Shown: positions 21,259 through 29,267 of the stretch, piece after piece
How positions within the stretch are numbered: the first letter of the stretch is position 1
How the letters are laid out: the number at the start of each line of letters is the position of its first letter
Source: Serinicoccus hydrothermalis
GTDB taxonomy: Bacteria > Actinomycetota > Actinomycetes > Actinomycetales > Dermatophilaceae
NCBI RefSeq assembly: GCF_001685415.1
Contig: NZ_CP014989.1
Span: 2,046,001 to 2,110,000 of the forward strand
Direction: 5' to 3'
Length of the DNA stretch: 64,000 nucleotides
Position numbers and translations under genes: made by a program
The notes under the pieces: generated by a model
What the model was told of the DNA's origin: nothing
Database searches by the model: none
What the model saw: only the letters and a program-made list of their open reading frames with translations

Positions 21259-22298
21259 GCCGACTCCTTGGTCGTGCGCATCTCGGCGGCGGCCTCGGCA
21301 TAGGAGAGGGCGCCGCTACTGGCCGGATCGTAGGTGATGACGGTCTCCCCGTGGCTGGGCGCCTCGCTGATGCGGACGGACCGGGGGATGGCGGTGCGGA
21401 GCACGCGGTCCCCGAAGTGCTCCCGGACCTGCTCGGCCACGTCGGAGGCCAGCCTCGTGCGTCCGTCGAACATCGTCAGCAGGATGGTGGACACCTGCAG
21501 GTCGGAGTTGAGGTGCTGCTGGATGAGCTCGACGTTCTTCAGCAGCTGGCTCAACCCTTCGAGCGCGTAGTACTCGCACTGGATGGGGATGAGCAGCTCG
21601 CGCGCGGCGACCAGGGCGTTGACCGTCAGCAGTCCCAGGCTCGGCGGGCAGTCGATGACGACGAGGTCGACCTCCTGCGCCTGCCCCTCGAGGTAGGTGG
21701 CGAGTGCGCGCCGTAGACGGTTCTCCCGGGCGACGAGCGGGACCAGCTCGATCTCCGCGCCGGCGAGGTCGATGGTGGCGGGCGCGCACGAGAGCCCGAG
21801 GACCTGCGGACAGGGCTGCACGACGTCGGCCAGCGGAACTCCCTCGATGAGGACGTCGTAGATGCCGGCCGTCCCGCTGGAGTGCGGGATGGACAGGGCG
21901 GTGCTGGCATTGCCCTGCGGGTCCATGTCGATGACGAGCACCCGTAGGCCGCTCTCCGCCATCGCAGCCGCCAGGTTCACGGCGGACGTGGTCTTGCCGA
22001 CGCCGCCCTTCTGGTTGGAGACGGTGATGATGCGGGTCCCGGTCCATGGTCGCCGTGCGGGCACGTCGTCGAGCTGGGCGATCGTGGTCGTTTCCCGTGA
22101 AACATCGTCGGCAGACCCAGGTGCCTCGGCCGACAGATTGTTCACCCGCTCCGTTGTTTCCCGTGAAACGTGACTGTCGCGCGCCTCCGCTCGCCTGCCG
22201 GCGGGCCAGCCCACCGGGGAGGACGGGTGGTCCTGCCAGGTGACGGGCGGGACCGAGGACGAGAGGGGCCATCCCAGGGGCTGAGCATCCGATGTCAT
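21255..22298 (-). CDS. parA: Chromosome partitioning ATPase ParA (Soj)
   Basis: A 347-residue Walker-type ATPase that drives origin segregation on the nucleoid. The deviant Walker A is KGGVGKTT (97-104), with the DMDPQGNAS motif (Walker A') and [11 protein letters not shown] (Walker B). The first 85 residues are a non-conserved extension with two VSRET copies encoded by parS sites. The start at ATG 22298 is preferred to the upstream GTG-type extension, but the RBS is weak and the true start could lie further inside. It is coupled to parB by an ATGA overlap. No cwlM gene lies between it and trxA. Confidence 0.93.
   Translation of the reverse strand: MTSDAQPLGWPLSSSVPPVTWQDHPSSPVGWPAGRRAEARDSHVSRETTERVNNLSAEAPGSADDVSRETTTIAQLDDVPARRPWTGTRIITVSNQKGGVGKTTSAVNLAAAMAESGLRVLVIDMDPQGNASTALSIPHSSGTAGIYDVLIEGVPLADVVQPCPQVLGLSCAPATIDLAGAEIELVPLVARENRLRRALATYLEGQAQEVDLVVIDCPPSLGLLTVNALVAARELLIPIQCEYYALEGLSQLLKNVELIQQHLNSDLQVSTILLTMFDGRTRLASDVAEQVREHFGDRVLRTAIPRSVRISEAPSHGETVITYDPASSGALSYAEAAAEMRTTKESA
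22089..22104. other. parS site 3 (inside parA)
   Basis: CGTTTCCCGTGAAACA has a 14-base core GTTTCCCGTGAAAC with one mismatch to the consensus GTTTCACGTGAAAC. On the coding strand it encodes VSRET (ParA 66-70). Confidence 0.8.
22155..22170. other. parS site 4 (inside parA)
   Basis: TGTTTCCCGTGAAACG carries the same one-mismatch core as site 3, exactly 66 bp (22 codons) away. It encodes the second VSRET (ParA 44-48). Confidence 0.8.
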
Positions 22299-22356
22299 GA
22301 GGGGTCCATCATCGCTGATCCAGGCCGACCGGACCAAGCCCGACGCACCACGCAAA

Positions 22357-22399
22357 CAGCCGTCCACAGGGTTGTGGACAAACCCCGTGGACGGCTGTG
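22357..22399 (-). terminator. Long hairpin with embedded DnaA boxes between trxA and parA
   Basis: ACAGCCGTCCAC (22357-22368) and GTGGACGGCTGT (22388-22399) form a perfect 12-bp stem. GGGTT and AACCC extend it inside with one mismatched pair between. Exact DnaA boxes (TGTGGACAA) lie in the loop at 22373-22381 and across the right arm at 22396-22404. It begins 28 bp past the trxA stop, a fitting place for a terminator; DnaA binding is a second possible role. Confidence 0.65.
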
Positions 22400-22426
22400 G
22401 ACAACCGCTGACGCTGTCGCTGAGTG

Positions 22427-22750
22427 TCAGGCGGTGTACGGCTCCAGCTCGGAGGCGAGCTTCTTCTTCGGCAGCGCCCCGACGATGGTCTTGACGACCT
22501 CACCACCTGAGTAGACGTGCATCGTCGGGATCCCGGTGATGCCGTAGCTCCCGGTGGTCTCGGGGTTCTCGTCGGTGTTGAGCTTGACCACCTTGAGCTT
22601 GTCGCCCCACTCCTCGGAGAGCTCCTCGAGGATGGGTGCGATCATCTTGCACGGCCCGCACCAGGGGGCCCAGAAGTCCACCAGGACGGGCCCGTCGTGC
22701 TGCAGCACGTCCTCGGTGAAGGTCGCGTCTGTCGTATTGGTGATGCTCAT
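22427..22750 (-). CDS. trxA: Thioredoxin
   Basis: A 107-residue thioredoxin with the active site [10 protein letters not shown] (Cys31, Cys34), the cis-proline in [11 protein letters not shown], and a normal length. It reduces disulfides in cytoplasmic proteins and is itself reduced by TrxB, encoded just upstream with an ATGA overlap. This is the sigM-trxB-trxA arrangement of actinobacteria (trxC in M. tuberculosis). Confidence 0.97.
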   Translation of the reverse strand: MSITNTTDATFTEDVLQHDGPVLVDFWAPWCGPCKMIAPILEELSEEWGDKLKVVKLNTDENPETTGSYGITGIPTMHVYSGGEVVKTIVGALPKKKLASELEPYTA

Positions 22751-23793
22751 GAATCTCCTTCTCTCGCAACGGATGTCGTGACAAGCTGTGGTTCGTCCAG
22801 GGTGTCGTCGAGGGCGGCCAGGTAGCGCTCGGCGTCGAGGGCCGCGGCGCACCCGGTGCCGGCTGCGGTGATGGCCTGCCGGTAGGTGTGGTCGACCAGG
22901 TCACCGCACGCGAAGACGCCGGGGACGTCGGTGGCCGTGCCGCGACCCTGGACGACGACGTAACCCTCGGGGTCGAGCTCGACCTGGCCACGGACGAGCT
23001 CGTTGCGCGGGTCGTGGCCGATCGCGATGAACAGGCCGGTCGCCTCGACCTCCCGGGTCTCCCCGGTGCGGGTGTCGCTCAGCGTCACCGTGCTCAGCTT
23101 GGGCGTGCCGTGCAGCTCGGCGACCGCGGAGTTCCACGCGAAACCGATCTTCGCGTCGGACCGGGCCCGCTCGGCCATGATGCTGCTCGCCCGCAGCTCG
23201 TCGCGGCGGTGCACCACGGTGACGGACCGGGCGAACCGGCTGAGGAAGGTGGCCTCCTCCATCGCGGAGTCACCGCCCCCGACGACCAGGATGTCCTGGT
23301 CGCGGAAGAAGGCACCGTCGCAGGTCGCGCACCACGAGACACCGTGGCCGGAGAGCTCCTGCTCGCGCGGGATCCCCAGCTCGCGGTAGGCCGAGCCCAT
23401 CGCCAGGATCACCGCGCGGGCCTCGTGGACCGTGCCGTCGGCGTCCGTCACGCGCTTGACCGGGCCGGTCAGGTCGACCTCGACGACGTCGTCCCGGACC
23501 AGCTCGGCACCGAAGCGCTCGGCCTGCTCGCGCATGTCCATCATGAGCTGGGGGCCGAGGATCCCCTCGGGGAACCCGGGGAAGTTCTCGACCTCGGTCG
23601 TGTTCATGAGCGCCCCGCCGGCGGTGACCGACCCCTCGAAGACGAGGGGTGCGAGATTGGCCCTCGCGGCGTAGACCGCAGCCGTGTAGCCCGCTGGACC
23701 GGACCCGATGACGATGACCTCCCGCAGCGCAGGGGTCGCGTCGTCGCCGCCGGGGGCGGGACCGCCGATGCCGGAGATCAGGTCGATGCTCAT
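22747..23793 (-). CDS. trxB: Thioredoxin-disulfide reductase
   Basis: A 348-residue FAD/NADPH flavoenzyme. The FAD motif is [18 protein letters not shown] (about 26-43), the redox-active motif is SWCATCDG, the NADPH motif is [13 protein letters not shown], and the C-terminal FAD motif is [27 protein letters not shown]. The start ATG 23793 has GGAAGG upstream. It is probably part of the SigM-linked oxidative/envelope stress group; a 126-bp gap with possible promoter separates it from the anti-sigma gene. Confidence 0.97.
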   Translation of the reverse strand: MSIDLISGIGGPAPGGDDATPALREVIVIGSGPAGYTAAVYAARANLAPLVFEGSVTAGGALMNTTEVENFPGFPEGILGPQLMMDMREQAERFGAELVRDDVVEVDLTGPVKRVTDADGTVHEARAVILAMGSAYRELGIPREQELSGHGVSWCATCDGAFFRDQDILVVGGGDSAMEEATFLSRFARSVTVVHRRDELRASSIMAERARSDAKIGFAWNSAVAELHGTPKLSTVTLSDTRTGETREVEATGLFIAIGHDPRNELVRGQVELDPEGYVVVQGRGTATDVPGVFACGDLVDHTYRQAITAAGTGCAAALDAERYLAALDDTLDEPQLVTTSVAREGDS

Positions 23794-23919
23794 GGGGGCC
23801 TTCCTGGAGGGGTCGAGATGTTGTGGACGGCGACATGGGGTCAACCGATCCTAGGACGTCGTTGTTCCACCCCGCCGAGAGGCACCGCCCACCACCATCC
23901 GGGCGCGAGAAGGTGCAGA

Positions 23920-24828
23920 TCAGGGGGCTGTGACCCGCTCACCGGCCGGGTCCAGCGGTGCCACTCCGGCACTGGTCATGCAGTCGGCCGGGACGGCCCA
24001 GGCACGACCCCGGTCACCCTCGAGCCCGAGGAGCAGGACGACCTCCTCGGTGCTGCCACCCTCGCCGACGAGGGTGGCCGTCGCCGCGAAGCGGTCCGAC
24101 CACGGCGCGTCGGCCTCCAGCTGCTCCACCTCGCCCCAGCACTGGAGCGCCGCGGCGTGGGTGAGCTCGCCCGCGGCGCCCTGGGACGCGGCGTCGGGCT
24201 CGGAGGCGACGCGCTCGCTCGCCTCGTGCACCACCAGGGCGTAGTCCTCGGTGGGGACCTCGCCCAGCGGTGCGAGCAGCGTGGGGGTCGTCACATCGGT
24301 GACCAACGTGTCGGCGCCCGCCATGCTCGTGGCGTCGGGGCGGTCGAGCGCCGAGGAGTCCTCCTGGGACTCCTCCTGCGACCCCGCGCCCGGGCCCCCG
24401 TCGGCACCGTCGCCGCCCTGATCGGCGGCCCCGGCGTCGTCGGCACCGGCCTCGGCCCGCGAGGGGTACTGCGCCACGGCACCGTGGTCGACGCCGCCGC
24501 CACCCCCGAAGACCTGGGTGAAGGCGACCGTCGTGACGGCCAGCCCCGCCGCGGCGGCGGTGAGGATGCCGAGGGTCCGTGCAGGACGGCGACGACCACG
24601 CTCCGCCGCGAGGTCGACGACGTGGTCGGCCGAGGCGGCGAGGGGGTGGTCCGCACTGTCGCGGTGCTCCCGCTCGACCTCCAGTCGTGCGGTGATCCGG
24701 TCGACGAGGTGGGCGGGCATGGGTCCGGGGTCGGGCAGCCCGGCGAGGAGGGCCCGGACACCGGTCGGGTCGTGCTCCTCCGCAGGGTGCGGATCGCCAG
24801 CCTCAGGGTGTGGCGGGTGCGGCGGCAT
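23920..24828 (-). CDS. Putative anti-sigma factor / membrane protein linked to SigM
   Basis: A 302-residue protein with no strong family match by eye. Residues 1-80 are cytoplasmic and include a small helical region (VRALLAGLPDPGPMPAHLVDRITARLEVERE), the layout seen in actinobacterial SigM-associated regulators. A single helix spans about 85-107 (RTLGILTAAAAGLAVTTVAFTQVF). The extracytoplasmic part starts with a Gly/Asp/Ser-rich linker and ends in a small folded domain with two Cys (ALQCWGEVEQLE, VPADCMTSAG). No zinc anti-sigma motif (HxxxCxxC) is visible. The start has AAGGAGGA upstream. Position after the sigma gene supports anti-sigma function (compare Rv3912). Confidence 0.75.
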   Translation of the reverse strand: MPPHPPHPEAGDPHPAEEHDPTGVRALLAGLPDPGPMPAHLVDRITARLEVEREHRDSADHPLAASADHVVDLAAERGRRRPARTLGILTAAAAGLAVTTVAFTQVFGGGGGVDHGAVAQYPSRAEAGADDAGAADQGGDGADGGPGAGSQEESQEDSSALDRPDATSMAGADTLVTDVTTPTLLAPLGEVPTEDYALVVHEASERVASEPDAASQGAAGELTHAAALQCWGEVEQLEADAPWSDRFAATATLVGEGGSTEEVVLLLGLEGDRGRAWAVPADCMTSAGVAPLDPAGERVTAP

Positions 24829-24978
24829 ACCGGGTCCTCCTTCCTCGTGTCGTCGGGACGGTGTCCGACGGGGCCGGGCGCGCCCAGCGCGGCCCACGGG
24901 GGTACGACGAGCAGGACGCCGGACGGGTTCCCCAGGTGGTTCGACCACGGGGGCCGGCGCCACGGACGAGCGCGGGCC

Positions 24979-25542
24979 TCATGCGTCCTCCCCCAGCTGC
25001 AGGATCCTCGCCATGGCCTCACGCCCACGCGAGCACCGTGACTTGACCGTGCCCTCGGCCACCTCCAGCACCTGAGCCGCCTCGGCGACGCTCAGGCCGT
25101 GCATGTCGACGAGCACGAGGGCGAGGCGCTGGCCCTCGGGGAGCTGGTCCAGGGCGTCACGGACGTCCAGCCGCACCTCGACCGAGCGGTGGCGGTCGCG
25201 CGGGTCGACGGGTTCGTGGTCCTCGAGGTCCGCCGTGGGGCGCTGGCGTCGCAGCCGGTCCAGGCAGGCGTTGACGGTGATGCGGTGCAGCCAGGTGGTG
25301 ACCTGTGCGTCCCCGCGGAAGGAGTGCGCTCTCCGGAAGGCGTTGAGGAAGGCGTCCTGGACCGCGTCGGCGGCGACCTCGGGATCGCGGGCCGTGCGCA
25401 GCGCCACCGCCCACATGCGGTCCCGGTGCCGTCGAAAGATCTCCCCGAAGGCGTCGGCGTCCCCGTCCTGGTGCCGGCGCAGCAGGGCCAGGTCGTCCAG
25501 CTCCGCGAGCTCGGTCCCCGTCACGATCCCCGCCGAGCTCAC
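24979..25542 (-). CDS. sigM: ECF RNA polymerase sigma factor, SigM type
   Basis: A 187-residue sigma-70 group 4 factor. Region 2 covers LLRRHQDGDADAFGEIFRRHRDRMWAVALRTARDPEVAADAVQDAFLNAFRRAHSFRGDAQVTTWLHRITVNACLDRLRR. Region 4 covers LPEGQRLALVLVDMHGLSVAEAAQVLEVAEGTVKSRCSRGRE. The start GTG 25542 overlaps the TGA of the murJ fusion gene, so it is coupled to it; a second GTG a few codons inside is possible. Location between murJ and trxB matches M. tuberculosis sigM. It is expected to direct an envelope-stress regulon. Confidence 0.93.
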   Translation of the reverse strand: MSSAGIVTGTELAELDDLALLRRHQDGDADAFGEIFRRHRDRMWAVALRTARDPEVAADAVQDAFLNAFRRAHSFRGDAQVTTWLHRITVNACLDRLRRQRPTADLEDHEPVDPRDRHRSVEVRLDVRDALDQLPEGQRLALVLVDMHGLSVAEAAQVLEVAEGTVKSRCSRGREAMARILQLGEDA

Positions 25543-28500
25543 CGCACGGTGATCTCGGCCACCCGCACGATCTCGCCCTCGGGCGCGGTGTAGGCCCGGG
25601 TGAACCACAGGATGAGGTAGCGACCGGTGGCGGGCTCGTCCGGGGACACCGTCCAGGTGCCCTCCGCGGCGTCGTCGCTGCCCAGCTCGGTGGCGTCCTC
25701 GAGGGAGGGGCTGTCGGAGAGGTAGAGCGTCGCACCCATGTCACCCTCGCCGAGGACCACCTCCACCTCGCTGACGGTGGCGTCCTCCCCGAGGTCGAGG
25801 ATGAGGCCGGTGCCGTTCTTCAGCGATCCCCACCCGGGCGAGAGGTAGGTGTGCGAGGTCCACTCGGTCCCCTCGTCGCCGTCGACGGCCAGCGGCGCCA
25901 GGTCGTTGCGCTCGTCCCCGTCCCCCTCGGGGTCGAAGGAGGTGATCCCCTCGACGGCGACCGCCGCGGCAGGCTCCGGGGCCTGCTCGGTGCTGCCCTC
26001 CTCCGTCGGGGTCTCGCCCGTCGCCGTGGAGGCGTCCTCGTCGGCAGCCGGCTCGCTGGCGCTGGGAGGGCTGGTCGCCCCGGCGCCGGCCGGGTCCTCG
26101 TCGCCGCCCCCGAGGCCGCGCAGCACGCTCCAGCCCAGGAAGAGGGCGATCGCCAGCAGGGCCAGGATGATGACGACGACCATGGCCGTCTGCGCGCCGG
26201 TGCCGCGCTCCTCGCGCAGCCCGTCGTCGTCCTCGGGCCGCTGCGTGGCGAGAGCGGTGGCGCCCGCGGCAGCCTGCGCCCGGTCGGCCCTCTCCTGGCG
26301 TGCCTCACCGCCGCGCAGGAGACCGCCCATCGTGTCGTCGGTCCGGTTCCCGGGTCGCTCGGGCACCGCCTGCGCGCCCGACCCCGAGCCCGCGGCAGAG
26401 CGACCCTGCGTCCGGTAGTAGGGCTGGGGCACCTCGTCGGTCGGTTCCCCGGAGGCCTGGGGGCTGTCGTCGGCGTGGCTCGGGCGTGCGGCGGTCGCGG
26501 CGGCGGAGGCCCCGGCGGTGCCCCGCAGGGCGTCCTCGGCGCGGTGGTCCTCGCCCCGCGTGCCCCGCGGCGGCTGCAGCTCGTCGGGCCGCGCGGCCCG
26601 CACGATCTCCGAGGCCCAGGGCGAGAGCTGGTGCGCCAGCTCACCCGGGGTGTGCGGGGCCGACTGGAGGTCGGCCTCCGACCCGTGCGCGAGCCGGCAC
26701 AGGGCGTCCAGGTCGCCGGGGACGCCGGAGACCAGCTCCGAGGGTGCGGGCAGCGTGCCGTCCGCCAGCCGGCGGGCGGGTCGCACCCCGGCCAGGTCCT
26801 CGCCCGGCCACCGGCCGGTGAGCGCGGTGTAGAGCAGCGAGACGAGGTCGGCCGCATCGATGAGGGAGGCCTCGTCGGCGGTGACGTCGTCGGTGCCCTC
26901 GAGCGCGGAGGCGACCCCGACCCCGGACACCTTGACCGTCCCGTCCGTCGTGCGCAGGACCGAGTGGGGGTTGAGGTAGAGGTGGTGCAGGCCGCGTCGC
27001 CGCGCCGACTCCAGGGCAGCGGCGCTCTCGCCGACGATGCGCCGGGCCTCCTCCGCGGGGACCGGGTGCTGCTCGACCAGCGAGGCCAGCGACTCGGCCT
27101 CGGACAACCCCTCCTCGACGATCCAGCACAGGCCGTCCCGCTCACCGACGTCGAGCACGCGGACCAGCCGGGGGTCGTCGACGGAGGCCACCCGACGGGC
27201 ACCGTCCAGGACGGCCTCGGCGATCTCCGCGGACTCGCCCTGCGAGGGCAGCACCGTCACCGCCACCAGGCGACCCAGGGTGGCGTCGCGGGCCGACCAG
27301 TACTCCAGCCCGCCGCCCTCGCGCTCGGCCAGCAGCTCGTCGAGGACGTAGCGGTCACCCAGCCGGGTGCCGACCTCGAGCCGATCCATGCTGCTGTCCT
27401 CTCCTGGCCTGCGGTGATCGCGGTCCCACCCTAGTGTGCCGGGAGCAGCGTCCTCGTCCGACGTCGCCGCGCCGGTGGGGGGTGCCGCACCGCCCGGGTC
27501 CACCGGCGGGCCCGCCGCGGCGGCCGCCGCCGGCTCCTCGACGTCCACCAGCGGCACCCCGCCCGCGGGGGCGAGGCGTCGCAGCCCCGGGATGCGGCGC
27601 AGGACCGGCGCGGCGACGTCGGTGACCTCGCGGACGCCGAAGCGGTGCGCGAGCAGGGCATACACGGCCAGGTAGACCAGCCCCGCCACCGTCAAAGTCA
27701 GGGCCGCGCTGAGGAAGGCGCTGACCCCCTGCGGATCCATGGAGGACGGGTCCGGGGGGGCACCCCGGTCCAGCACCCGGACGACGACCCAGGCGGGCAC
27801 CAGGGCGATGAGCGCGGCGCCCGCGGCCCGCAGGTAGGTCGCGCCCGTCCGGCGCAGACCCAGCTCCGGCAGGCGGCGCCGGGCCGCACGGAGGCCGAGG
27901 ACCGCCGCGGTGCCCTGGCCGAGCGCCTGCCCGAGGCCCAGCAGGACGGCGACCCTGGCCGGTGGGGCGAAGGCCGCCACCAGGCACACGAGCAGCAGGA
28001 CGGAGGTGATGGACACCTGGAAGAGGAAGGGGGTGCGGGCGTCCTCGAAGGAGTAGAACACGCGCGAGCACAGGAGGTAGACGCCGTAGGGGACGAGCCC
28101 GACGACCATGGCCAGCACGATCGCGGCGACCGCACGGTGCTCGGCGGGGCTGCTGCCGAAGTAGACGACCCGCACGAGCAGCGGGGTCAGCAGCATCATG
28201 CCCAGGGCGATGGGCACCATGGCCGCACCCAGCAGGCGCAGCCCACGGCTGGTGTGGTCGGCCATGGAGCTCAGGTCGTCCGCCGCGGCGTCCTTGGAGA
28301 GCACCGGGTAGATCGCGGTGAGGAGGGAGAGCGCGATCAGCGAGTGCGGCAGGACGAAGAGGGAGAAGGCATAGGTGTAGGTGATCTTGCCGGGTGCGTC
28401 CGGGACCTCGTCGATGACGTTGCTCAGCAGGTTGGTGACGACGAGCATGCCGCCCTGGGAGACGGCCATGTCGGCGATCGCCCACCCGGCCATGACGGCG

Positions 28501-29267
28501 GCCGTCCCCAGGCCGACGCCGCGGAACCCCCACCGCGGCTGCCACCGGAAGCCCGTCGCGCGGACCGCGGGGAAGAGGACCAGCGCCTGGACGACGATCC
28601 CGAGCGTGGCCGAGCCGGCGAGCAGCCCGATCATGCCCCCGGTCCAGTCCTGCAGCGGCAGGGTGCCGGCATCGGGGTAGCGACGCATGAAGATCGCGAT
28701 GCCGACGATGGCGATGACGTTCGCCAGCGCCGGGCTCCAGGTGAAGGCGGCGAAGCGGTGGTGGGCCGCCAGGATCTGACCGAGGATCGTGTGCAGGCCG
28801 TAGAAGAGCATCTGCGGGATGCACAGGTAGGCGAAGAGGACCGCCAGCTGGAGCTTGGGGTCGTCCCAGGCCCAGGAGAGGGCATACACCTTCGTGACCA
28901 GCGGTGCCGCCGCGACGAAGACGACGGTCGCGACGACGAGGATGGACACCGAGACGGTGATGAGCCGGTCGCTGTACTCCTGCCCCTCGCGGCCCCGGGT
29001 CATGGCCCGGGTGAGCTGGGGGAGCAGCAGGACGTTGAAGACCCCCGCGGCCAGGAGCAGGTAGATCGTGTTGGGGATGGTGTTGGCGGTGTCCCAGACG
29101 CTGCCGGCCGGGGTGAGCACACCGATCGCGATGCCCAGCAGCGCCATGCGGGCCATGCCGAGCAGCCGCGAGGCCAGGGTTCCCCCGGCCATGACGGCGC
29201 TGGAGCGCGCCAGGGAGGAGCTCGACCCGGCGGTCGACCGGGTCGGTGAGGTCTGCCGCTCGCTCAT
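25539..29267 (-). CDS. murJ: MurJ lipid II flippase fused to pseudokinase and discoidin-like domain (MviN type)
   Basis: One uninterrupted 1242-residue frame. Residues 1 to about 560 are the MurJ/MviN flippase with about 14 helices and RLLGMARMALLGIAIG at the start. Then a Pro/Ala/Asp linker. Residues 627-900 resemble a Ser/Thr kinase, but the ATP-site Lys is Thr (VAVTVL, 668-673) and the HRD and DFG sites read HLYLNPHSVL and VSGVG, so it is a pseudokinase. A transmembrane helix follows near 1028-1048 (AMVVVIILALLAIALFLGW), then an outside F5/8-type domain (about 1105-1242). This is the M. tuberculosis MviN (Rv3910) architecture, where the phosphorylated pseudokinase recruits FhaA. An ATG at 27389 with AGGAGAGG upstream could also start a separate 616-residue protein. 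RBS GAGGAGGG. Confidence 0.88.
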   Translation of the reverse strand: MSERQTSPTRSTAGSSSSLARSSAVMAGGTLASRLLGMARMALLGIAIGVLTPAGSVWDTANTIPNTIYLLLAAGVFNVLLLPQLTRAMTRGREGQEYSDRLITVSVSILVVATVVFVAAAPLVTKVYALSWAWDDPKLQLAVLFAYLCIPQMLFYGLHTILGQILAAHHRFAAFTWSPALANVIAIVGIAIFMRRYPDAGTLPLQDWTGGMIGLLAGSATLGIVVQALVLFPAVRATGFRWQPRWGFRGVGLGTAAVMAGWAIADMAVSQGGMLVVTNLLSNVIDEVPDAPGKITYTYAFSLFVLPHSLIALSLLTAIYPVLSKDAAADDLSSMADHTSRGLRLLGAAMVPIALGMMLLTPLLVRVVYFGSSPAEHRAVAAIVLAMVVGLVPYGVYLLCSRVFYSFEDARTPFLFQVSITSVLLLVCLVAAFAPPARVAVLLGLGQALGQGTAAVLGLRAARRRLPELGLRRTGATYLRAAGAALIALVPAWVVVRVLDRGAPPDPSSMDPQGVSAFLSAALTLTVAGLVYLAVYALLAHRFGVREVTDVAAPVLRRIPGLRRLAPAGGVPLVDVEEPAAAAAAGPPVDPGGAAPPTGAATSDEDAAPGTLGWDRDHRRPGEDSSMDRLEVGTRLGDRYVLDELLAEREGGGLEYWSARDATLGRLVAVTVLPSQGESAEIAEAVLDGARRVASVDDPRLVRVLDVGERDGLCWIVEEGLSEAESLASLVEQHPVPAEEARRIVGESAAALESARRRGLHHLYLNPHSVLRTTDGTVKVSGVGVASALEGTDDVTADEASLIDAADLVSLLYTALTGRWPGEDLAGVRPARRLADGTLPAPSELVSGVPGDLDALCRLAHGSEADLQSAPHTPGELAHQLSPWASEIVRAARPDELQPPRGTRGEDHRAEDALRGTAGASAAATAARPSHADDSPQASGEPTDEVPQPYYRTQGRSAAGSGSGAQAVPERPGNRTDDTMGGLLRGGEARQERADRAQAAAGATALATQRPEDDDGLREERGTGAQTAMVVVIILALLAIALFLGWSVLRGLGGGDEDPAGAGATSPPSASEPAADEDASTATGETPTEEGSTEQAPEPAAAVAVEGITSFDPEGDGDERNDLAPLAVDGDEGTEWTSHTYLSPGWGSLKNGTGLILDLGEDATVSEVEVVLGEGDMGATLYLSDSPSLEDATELGSDDAAEGTWTVSPDEPATGRYLILWFTRAYTAPEGEIVRVAEITVR

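Noticed and set aside
26041-26160. Possible stop or frameshift in the long murJ frame
   Set aside because: The frame is continuous from 29267 to 25539, and domain order matches MviN, so no pseudogene call.
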